From: an uncultured Mycobacteriaceae bacterium
GTDB lineage: Bacteria > Actinomycetota > Actinomycetes > Mycobacteriales > Mycobacteriaceae
Direction of reading: 5' to 3'
Length of the DNA stretch: 64,000 bases
Assembly (NCBI GenBank): GCA_902826815.1
Contig: CADEGF010000030.1
Span: forward strand, 17,813-81,812
The notes below the pieces were generated by a model. That model was not told the origin of the DNA. It saw only the letters and a program-made list of their open reading frames with translations, and searched no databases. Position numbers and translations under genes: made by a program. The stretch's first letter is position 1, and each line of letters opens with the position of its first letter. Of this stretch, positions 57,831 to 64,000 are shown in pieces.

Positions 57831-60588
57831 CGGCCAACTCGCCGCCTTCACCGAGCAACTGTCGTTCACGCTTGACGACTTTCAGCAGCGCGCCTGTCGG
57901 GCACTCGAGGACGGACACGGGGTGCTGGTATGCGCGCCGACGGGGGCAGGCAAGACCGTGGTGGGGGAGTTCGCCGTCCACCTGGCACTTGCCGCGGGCC
58001 GAAAGTGCTTCTACACCACGCCGATCAAGGCGCTGAGCAATCAGAAACACGCCGACCTGGTGCGTAGGTACGGCCCTGATCGAATCGGGCTGCTGACCGG
58101 CGACCAGTCGATCAACGGCGATGCGCCGATCGTCGTCATGACTACCGAAGTGCTCCGCAATATGCTCTACGCGAACTCCGATACGCTGCACGGCCTTTCG
58201 CACGTCGTCATGGACGAAGTGCACTTCCTCGCCGACCGGATGCGCGGTGCCGTCTGGGAAGAGGTGATCCTGCACCTGTCCGACGACGTGCGATTGGTCA
58301 GCCTTTCGGCGACGGTGAGCAATGCCGAGGAATTCGGCAGCTGGATTCAGACCGTGCGCGGGGACACCACGGTTGTCGTCGACGAACATCGGCCCGTGCC
58401 GCTGTGGCAGCACGTCATGGTCGGCAAGAGGCTCTTCGACCTGTTCGACTACCGGTCCAGCGGTACGAGGAAGAACGGCCGCGAGCTCCTGGTGGACCCA
58501 CAACTGTTGCGGCACATCGCACACCGTCGCGAGGCCGACCGGTTGACCGATTGGAGTCCGCGCGGACGTGGCGGTCACCGTGGCAGGCCGAATATTTTTC
58601 GGGGACCGTCGCGACCCGATGTCATCGAATTGCTGGACGCCGAAGACCTGCTGCCGGCGATCACGTTCATCTTCTCCCGGGCGGGCTGCGATGCCGCCGT
58701 TAAACAGTGCCTGCGCTCGTCACTGCGGCTGACGACCGACGTCGAACGGACCCGCATCACCGAGATCATCGACCGCAGGTGCGCCGACCTGTCCGACTCC
58801 GACCTGGTCGTGCTCGGTTATCACGAGTGGCGCGACGGGCTGCTGCGCGGCCTCGCCGCACATCACGCCGGAATGCTGCCCGCGTTCCGGCATACCGTGG
58901 AGGAGCTGTTCACAGAAGGTCTGGTCAAAGCCGTATTCGCTACCGAGACACTGGCTTTGGGCATCAACATGCCCGCCCGCACGGTTGTGCTCGAGCGACT
59001 TGTGAAGTTCGACGGCGAGCAGCACGTCCAGTTGACGCCGGGGGAGTACACGCAGCTGACCGGCCGCGCAGGCCGTCGCGGCATCGACGTCGAAGGTCAC
59101 GCGGTGGTGTTGTGGACGCCGGACGTCGATCCGGCTGAGGTCGCGGGACTGGCATCGACCCGCACATTCCCGCTGCGCAGCTCATTCGCACCGTCGTACA
59201 ACATGACGATCAACCTGGTGAACCAGATGGGCCCGACGCAGGCGCACAAGCTGCTCGAATCGTCGTTCGCGCAGTATCAGGCGGACCGTTCGGTGGTCGG
59301 CTTGGTGCGGGGCATCGAACGCGGCGAGAAGATGCTCGACGAGATCGCTGCCGAACTCGGCGGGCGTGGTGATGAGCGCTCGCGCGAAGAACAGAAAACC
59401 GAGCCGCCAGTTCTCGACTACGCACGGCTGCGTGCGCAGATCTCCCAGCGCGAGAAGGCACAGTCCCGCGCGTCCAGACTGCAGCGCAGAAGGGCCGTCA
59501 ACGATGCACTGTCGTCGTTGCGGCGCGGCGACATCGTCAACATCGTCAACGGTCGGCGCGCCGGGCTGGCAGTGGTTCTGGAGCCCGCTCGCGACGAGGA
59601 CGATCCGCGTCCGCTGGTGCTGTCCGAAAACCGTTGGGCCGGAAGGATATCGTCGGCCGACTATTCAGGTGCATCGGCGAAGGTGGGTTCGATGACGCTG
59701 CCCAAGAGGGTGGAGCATCGCCAGCCTCGGGTGCGCCGCGATCTGGCGTCGGCATTGCGGTCGGCCACCGAAGGCATCGAAGTGCCCAAGGGCAGGCGAA
59801 GCGGGCCGGAGCGTGACCACGACGTCGACCCAGAACTCGCGGGACTCCGCGATCAGCTGCAGCACCACCCCGGTCACCGGCTGCCGGACCGCGAGGAGAA
59901 GGTCCGGCTTGCGGAGCGCTACCTGCGCATCGAGCGTGACAACGAACAGATCCAGCAGAAGGTCGCCGCGGCGACGAACTCGCTGGCGCGAACGTTCGAC
60001 CGGATCGTCGTGCTGCTCACCGAGCGCGGCTTCATTCGCGATACCAACGGGGACCCCAGGGTCACCGACGACGGCAAACTGCTTGCCCGCATCTACAGCG
60101 AAAGCGACCTGCTGGTCGCCGAATGCCTGCGCAGCGGTGTCTGGGCGGGCCTTTCGCCCGCGGAACTGGCAGGCGTGCTGTCCGCGGTGCTCTATGAGTC
60201 GCGGGGCGACTCGGCAACCCCGCAGGCCACCGAGGTCCCGACCGGCAAGCTGCGTCGCGCGCTGGCCGATACCCGCCGGTTGGCAGCCCAACTGCGCACC
60301 GACGAGCAGCTGCACCGGATCGCGCAGAGCCGCGAGCCCGACGAGGGCTTCGTCGCCGCCGTCTACCGGTGGGCCACCACCGGCGATCTGGCGTCCGCGC
60401 TCGACGCGTCCGACATCGGCCGCACCGGCTCGCCGATGTCGGCGGGTGACTTCGTCCGCTGGTGCCGCCAGGTCCTCGATCTGGCCGATCAGGTGCGTAA
60501 TGCCGCTCCGACACCGGAACTCCGCGCCGTTGCGAAACGCGCGATCGCCGACGTTCGACGCGGCGTCGTGGCTGTTGATGCAGGGTAA
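57814..60588 (+). CDS. helY: Ski2-like DEVH-box RNA helicase HelY
   Basis: A 924-residue helicase of the Ski2/Mtr4 family. ATG 57814 ([27 protein letters not shown]) lies 17 bases inside tatC. Motif I is APTGAGKT, motif II is [13 protein letters not shown] is motif III and [10 protein letters not shown] is motif VI. A long C-terminal part (about 550-924) carries the winged-helix and ratchet-like region. It probably acts on RNA. Counterpart of Rv2092c. Confidence 0.95.
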   Translation: MTTPLSGQLAAFTEQLSFTLDDFQQRACRALEDGHGVLVCAPTGAGKTVVGEFAVHLALAAGRKCFYTTPIKALSNQKHADLVRRYGPDRIGLLTGDQSINGDAPIVVMTTEVLRNMLYANSDTLHGLSHVVMDEVHFLADRMRGAVWEEVILHLSDDVRLVSLSATVSNAEEFGSWIQTVRGDTTVVVDEHRPVPLWQHVMVGKRLFDLFDYRSSGTRKNGRELLVDPQLLRHIAHRREADRLTDWSPRGRGGHRGRPNIFRGPSRPDVIELLDAEDLLPAITFIFSRAGCDAAVKQCLRSSLRLTTDVERTRITEIIDRRCADLSDSDLVVLGYHEWRDGLLRGLAAHHAGMLPAFRHTVEELFTEGLVKAVFATETLALGINMPARTVVLERLVKFDGEQHVQLTPGEYTQLTGRAGRRGIDVEGHAVVLWTPDVDPAEVAGLASTRTFPLRSSFAPSYNMTINLVNQMGPTQAHKLLESSFAQYQADRSVVGLVRGIERGEKMLDEIAAELGGRGDERSREEQKTEPPVLDYARLRAQISQREKAQSRASRLQRRRAVNDALSSLRRGDIVNIVNGRRAGLAVVLEPARDEDDPRPLVLSENRWAGRISSADYSGASAKVGSMTLPKRVEHRQPRVRRDLASALRSATEGIEVPKGRRSGPERDHDVDPELAGLRDQLQHHPGHRLPDREEKVRLAERYLRIERDNEQIQQKVAAATNSLARTFDRIVVLLTERGFIRDTNGDPRVTDDGKLLARIYSESDLLVAECLRSGVWAGLSPAELAGVLSAVLYESRGDSATPQATEVPTGKLRRALADTRRLAAQLRTDEQLHRIAQSREPDEGFVAAVYRWATTGDLASALDASDIGRTGSPMSAGDFVRWCRQVLDLADQVRNAAPTPELRAVAKRAIADVRRGVVAVDAG

Positions 60589-60633
60589 GGTGTCGGCAGT
60601 ATCAGCGATCACCAGGAACTTCAGGGAGAGACG

Positions 60634-61374
60634 ATGAGCGGACCGCAGGGACCTGACCAGACGCAGCCGTGGCCGGGTCAGGACCAGCCGTCGAGCGATC
60701 CGTCGCAGCAGCAGCCGCCTGCGTGGCAGCAGCCTGCCCCCGGCCAGGACCCCGCGTGGCAGCAACAGCCACCCGCCTATTCGCCGCAGCAGTACCCGTC
60801 GTATCCGCAGCCCGGCCAGCAGCAGCCGTACCAGCCGCCACAGCAGTATCCGGCGACCGAACAGCAGTACGGCCAGCAGCCTGCCCAGGATTACTCACAG
60901 CAGGCTTACCCGCAGTACGGCCAGCAACCGGGCCAATACGGCCAGCAGCCGGGGCAGTACGGCCAGCCCGGCCAGTACGGGCAGCAGCAACCCGGCCAGT
61001 ACCCGCAGTTCGGTTCGACCGAGACCCCGGGGGGCGCGAAGCGCTCGCTGGCGCTGGTCGGCGGCCTCATCGGCCTGCTGCTGGCCGTTGTCGTGGTAGT
61101 GGGCGTGCTCGGCTTTTGGAAGCCGGGGTTCTTCGTCACCACCAAACTCGACGTCGACGCCGCGCAGTCCGGCGTTCAACAGATCCTCACCGACGAGTCC
61201 AATGGCTACGGTGCGAAGAACGTCAAGGACGTCAAGTGCAACGACGGTCAGAGCCCGACCGTGAAGAAGGGCGAAACCTTCGACTGTGAGGTCAGCATCG
61301 ACGGCACCAAGCGTCAGGTGACGGTGACGTTCCAGGACAACAACGGCACCTACGAGGTCGGTCGACCCAAGTAG
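60634..61374 (+). CDS. DUF4333 membrane protein with Gln/Tyr/Pro-rich repeats
   Basis: A 246-residue protein. The N-terminal 128 residues are low-complexity and rich in Gln, Pro and Tyr, then one transmembrane helix ([23 protein letters not shown], about 137-160) and an extracytoplasmic DUF4333 domain (about 165-246) with two conserved cysteines in [21 protein letters not shown], probably a disulfide. A GGAGAG site precedes ATG 60634. Counterpart of Rv2091c. Function unknown. It ends directly against the convergent exonuclease-like gene. Confidence 0.88.
   Translation: MSGPQGPDQTQPWPGQDQPSSDPSQQQPPAWQQPAPGQDPAWQQQPPAYSPQQYPSYPQPGQQQPYQPPQQYPATEQQYGQQPAQDYSQQAYPQYGQQPGQYGQQPGQYGQPGQYGQQQPGQYPQFGSTETPGGAKRSLALVGGLIGLLLAVVVVVGVLGFWKPGFFVTTKLDVDAAQSGVQQILTDESNGYGAKNVKDVKCNDGQSPTVKKGETFDCEVSIDGTKRQVTVTFQDNNGTYEVGRPK
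60912..61007 (+). repeat. In-gene tandem repeats encoding [12 protein letters not shown]
   Basis: About four imperfect copies of a 20-30 base unit (cagtacggccagcagcc-type) encode Gly-Gln-Tyr-Gly-Gln-(Gln)-Pro repeats inside the DUF4333 gene. The repeat number may vary between strains. Confidence 0.6.
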
Positions 61375-62340
61375 CTAGTTGCCGGGCAGCGCGTCAAGTG
61401 CCTTCTGCAGCCGGCCAATTGACGATGTGACGCCGTATTCCTCGGCGAGCTTGGCGACCTTGCGCGGGTGCTCCGCTGCCAGCGGCAGTGCGTCGGACGG
61501 TGTCGAGAAATTCACATCGGCGTCCGTCGCCACCTTGACAACGGGACCGGCCGCGTCGATGTAGTCGGTGGCCGCGAGCAGCTTCGCGCGGTAGGCCTTC
61601 GACATCTTCGATTTCGGGTCGTGCGCGGCGGCGAGGATGCTCTCGAGCGAACCGTGTTGGGCCAGCAGGGTTGCCGCCGTCTTCTCGCCGACACCGGGCA
61701 CGCCGGGTAGTCCGTCGGACGGGTCGCCGCGCAGCAGCGCCAGCTCGGCGTAGGCGGGCCCGGCGCGGTCGAGCGGCACGCCGTAGGTGTCTGCGACCTC
61801 CTCGGGTCCCCATTTTGTCGCCTTGGCCAGGCCGCGGCCGATGTAGAGCACGCGAACCGGACCCGGCTCGTCGCGAACCAGCTGAAGAAGGTCGCGGTCG
61901 CCGCTCACGACGACTACCGGGTCCTTGCGCTCGCGGCTGGCCAGGGTGCCCAACACGTCGTCGGCCTCGCAGTTTGGCGCGCCCGCGGTCGCGATGCCGA
62001 ATGCGTCGAGGATCTCCATGATCATGTCGACCTGCGGAGTCAGATCGTCGGGCACTTCTTCGATATCTGGCTGGCCCGCAGGTTCCTCCTGGGCCACGCG
62101 GTGCGCCTTGTAGGAGGGGATCAGGTCGACCCGCCACTGCGGCCGCCAGTCATCGTCGCGGCACACCACCAACCGGCCGGGGCGTTCGCGCGTGATCACG
62201 GTGGCCACGGCGTCGAGGAAGCCGCGCAGGGCATTGACGGGCCTGCCATCGGGCGCGGTGATCGACGAGGGCACGCCGAAGAAGGAGCGAAACCACATGC
62301 TGGCGCCGTCGAGCAGTAACACGGGAGATGCCACGGTCAC
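61375..62340 (-). CDS. 5'-3' exonuclease (DNA polymerase I N-terminal domain-like)
   Basis: A 321-residue protein homologous to the 5' nuclease domain of DNA polymerase I and FEN1. [18 protein letters not shown] starts the fold, and the catalytic acidic residues are in [24 protein letters not shown] and [13 protein letters not shown]. The helix-3-turn DNA-binding motif reads [21 protein letters not shown]. It probably removes flaps or primers. Counterpart of Rv2090. Start GTG 62340 ([12 protein letters not shown]). The two stop codons of this gene and the DUF4333 gene lie side by side (bases 61372-61377). Confidence 0.92.
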   Translation of the reverse strand: MTVASPVLLLDGASMWFRSFFGVPSSITAPDGRPVNALRGFLDAVATVITRERPGRLVVCRDDDWRPQWRVDLIPSYKAHRVAQEEPAGQPDIEEVPDDLTPQVDMIMEILDAFGIATAGAPNCEADDVLGTLASRERKDPVVVVSGDRDLLQLVRDEPGPVRVLYIGRGLAKATKWGPEEVADTYGVPLDRAGPAYAELALLRGDPSDGLPGVPGVGEKTAATLLAQHGSLESILAAAHDPKSKMSKAYRAKLLAATDYIDAAGPVVKVATDADVNFSTPSDALPLAAEHPRKVAKLAEEYGVTSSIGRLQKALDALPGN

Positions 62341-62357
62341 CGACAGTAGCGTGAGGT

Positions 62358-62753
62358 ATGGCCCTCAGCTTGAATCGAATCGACCACGTCGTGCTCAACA
62401 CCGGCGACGTGGACGTCATCACCGACTGGTACGTGCGGGTGCTGGGGATGGAGCGTGAGGTTTTCGGTGAGGGCCGGGTGGCGTTGCGGTTCGGAAACCA
62501 GAAGATCAACGTGCGGCCGACGGGTGCGCCGAACTGGAAGACGGGAGCGGTCGACGCGCCCGGAGCGCTCGACCTGTGCTTCATCGCCGAGATGAGCCCC
62601 GACGAGGTTGGCGCGCACCTGCGGTCGTGCGGCGTGACGATCACGGAGGGGCCCGTCACCAAGACGGGTGCGCTCGGGCCCATGACGTCGCACTACTGCC
62701 GCGATCCGGACGGCAACCTGATCGAGGTCGCCAGCTATCCGAGCCCCGATTAG
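62358..62753 (+). CDS. VOC family (glyoxalase/dioxygenase superfamily) protein
   Basis: A 131-residue vicinal-oxygen-chelate protein. [28 protein letters not shown] begins the first module and the second ends [15 protein letters not shown], with the metal ligands His (IDHVVL) and Glu (LIEV). Similar to VOC virulence-type proteins. Metal-dependent; substrate unknown. It starts 17 bases from the divergent exonuclease gene and ends 10 bases before pepE. Confidence 0.9.
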   Translation: MALSLNRIDHVVLNTGDVDVITDWYVRVLGMEREVFGEGRVALRFGNQKINVRPTGAPNWKTGAVDAPGALDLCFIAEMSPDEVGAHLRSCGVTITEGPVTKTGALGPMTSHYCRDPDGNLIEVASYPSPD

Positions 62754-62763
62754 CCTGGCTTCC

Positions 62764-63906
62764 ATGACAGCGGGCCGATTCAGCACTGATGTGTATGCGC
62801 AACGACTCCGTGCGGCTTCGGCGGCCGCAGCCGATGCGGGCCTGGCTGGGCTCGTCATCACACCCGGATACGACCTGCGTTACCTGATCGGGTCCCGTGC
62901 ACAGACCTTCGAGCGATTGACCGCGTTGGTGCTGCCCGCGTCGGGTGAGCCGACCATCGTGGTCCCGCGGATGGAACTGGCGTCGCTGAAGGAGTCCGCC
63001 GCCACCGAACTCGGTACCGCGGTGCGGGACTGGGTGGACGGTGAGGACCCATATCAGGTGGTCGCCGATGCGCTGGGCGGCGCCCCGGCCGGTGTCGCCG
63101 TAACCGACGCGATGCCTGCGCTGCATCTGTTGCCGCTGCACGAGGTGCTCGGTGTGGTTCCGGTGCTCGCCACCGATGTGTTGCGTCGGCTGCGGATGAT
63201 CAAGGACGGCGCCGAGATCGACGCGCTGCGGAAGGCGGGCGCCGCCATCGACAGGGTGCACGCGCGTGTGCCGGAGTTCCTCGTGCCGGGGCGGACCGAG
63301 GCCGACGTGGCCGCCGATATCGCCGAAGCGATTGTCGCCGAAGGGCATTCGGAGGTGGCGTTCATCATCGTTGGTTCCGGCCCGCACGGTGCCGACCCGC
63401 ACCACGAGTGCTCGGACCGTGAGCTTCGCGCCGGGGACGTCGTCGTCGTCGACATCGGCGGACCCTACGAACCCGGATACAACTCGGATTCGACTCGAAC
63501 CTACAGCATCGGGGAACCGAGCGACGATGTTGCGCAGCGCTATTCGGTGCTGCAACGTGCACAGCGGGCTGCCGTGGAGGCAGTGCGCCCCGGGATTACC
63601 GCGGAACAGGTGGATGCCGTCGCCCGCGACGTGCTCGCCGAAGCCGGTCTTGCCGATGCTTTCGTGCATCGCACCGGCCATGGCATCGGGTTGTCAGTGC
63701 ACGAGGAGCCCTACATCGTTGCGGGCAACGATCTACCGCTGGCCGAAGGCATGGCGTTCTCCGTCGAGCCAGGCATCTACTTCCCCGGGCACTGGGGAGC
63801 GCGCATCGAGGACATCGTCATCGTCACCGCCAACGGTGCCGAATCGGTGAATGCTCGCCCGCACGAGTTGATCGTGGTACCCGCGGGACCAGGCGCTTCG
63901 GCCTAA
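62764..63906 (+). CDS. pepE: Xaa-Pro dipeptidase/aminopeptidase-like PepE (M24 family)
   Basis: A 380-residue metallopeptidase. The N-terminal creatinase-like domain (about 1-140) is followed by the pita-bread catalytic domain. Metal ligands are in VVVDIGGPYEPGYNSDSTRTY (Asp...Asp), HRTGHGIGLSVHEEPYI (His), GMAFSVEPGIY (Glu) and ARIEDIVIV (Glu). Removes residues before proline. Counterpart of Rv2089c, annotated as a dipeptidase. Probably co-transcribed with the VOC gene. Confidence 0.94.
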   Translation: MTAGRFSTDVYAQRLRAASAAAADAGLAGLVITPGYDLRYLIGSRAQTFERLTALVLPASGEPTIVVPRMELASLKESAATELGTAVRDWVDGEDPYQVVADALGGAPAGVAVTDAMPALHLLPLHEVLGVVPVLATDVLRRLRMIKDGAEIDALRKAGAAIDRVHARVPEFLVPGRTEADVAADIAEAIVAEGHSEVAFIIVGSGPHGADPHHECSDRELRAGDVVVVDIGGPYEPGYNSDSTRTYSIGEPSDDVAQRYSVLQRAQRAAVEAVRPGITAEQVDAVARDVLAEAGLADAFVHRTGHGIGLSVHEEPYIVAGNDLPLAEGMAFSVEPGIYFPGHWGARIEDIVIVTANGAESVNARPHELIVVPAGPGASA

Positions 63907-63943
63907 AGGCTTTCGCGGTCGGCTATCTGCCTGCGGTGTGGGT

Positions 63944-64000
63944 TCAGGCGGCTTGGTTGTCGGGTGGTTCGGGTCCGCCGGGTGTTTCGGTGGGGTCGAC
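63944..64000 (-). CDS. Possible 3' end of a DUF222/HNH endonuclease-type gene (partial)
   Basis: On the minus strand the last 18 codons before the stop at 63944-63946 read VDPTETPGGPEPPDNQAA, a proline/acid-rich tail of the kind that ends mycobacterial DUF222-HNH proteins. The start and main domain lie outside the window. The call rests on tail composition only. Confidence 0.3.
   Translation of the reverse strand, partial: VDPTETPGGPEPPDNQAA

Overview
The window is high-GC actinobacterial DNA. Gene content and order point to a mycobacterium, most likely a fast-growing Mycolicibacterium-type species. It carries a nearly complete pupylation/proteasome locus (mpa, dop, pup, prcB, prcA, pafA, pafB, pafC), the mycothiol ligase gene mshC, a MspA-type porin, MTB12/LppK-like antigens, and tatA-tatC-helY-pepE. 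The order is that of the M. tuberculosis Rv2135c-Rv2089c segment (from memory), read in the opposite direction and interrupted by several blocks of accessory genes.

Layout. 1-7.5 kb: histidine phosphatase (5' end cut), DUF3090 and SCO1664-type proteins, a DUF4185 protein on the other strand, cysQ, mshC, an SDR and a DUF1254 lipoprotein. 7.5-15 kb: LysR regulator, permease/class-III aminotransferase operon, aquaporin-family channel, NarL-type two-component system and a PAC2 protein. 15-19.3 kb: metH and its leader. 19.3-30.8 kb: NmrA-like reductase, HAD phosphatase, sugar transporter, hisE-hisG, DUF4126 protein, FAD disulfide oxidoreductase, a minus-strand run (RecB-like nuclease, thioesterase, ArsR, SRPBCC, flavodoxin), trmI, DUF503, lppK and an MTB12-like gene. 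31-42.9 kb: mpa, then an accessory block (two paralogous membrane proteins, an OmpR-type two-component system, MspA porin, ThrE-like exporter), then dop-pup-prcB-prcA. 43-52.5 kb: a betaine/choline-type oxidation cluster with a DUF294 protein, a DUF1023 hydrolase with a small ESX-like partner, a membrane protein and a TetR regulator. 52.5-64 kb: pafA, an antisense methyltransferase, pafB-pafC, tatA-tatC, helY, a DUF4333 protein, a 5'-3' exonuclease-like gene, a VOC protein, pepE and the tail of a possible HNH-endonuclease gene.

The most striking signal is the metH leader. Bases 15371-15440 fold as an S-adenosylhomocysteine (SAH) riboswitch: P1, a 9-bp P2, the conserved core GCG-UGCAAC, and a 6-bp pseudoknot with compensatory changes relative to the proteobacterial aptamer. 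The 3' pseudoknot strand overlaps a 7-bp hairpin that hides the metH ribosome-binding site, so SAH binding should switch translation on. The MetH protein itself is of the long E. coli type rather than the shorter form I recall from M. tuberculosis. This suggests that enzyme and riboswitch were acquired together at the usual mycobacterial metH position.

Many adjacent genes are coupled by 4-bp GTGA/ATGA overlaps. I see no tRNA, rRNA, CRISPR array, insertion sequence or phage gene.
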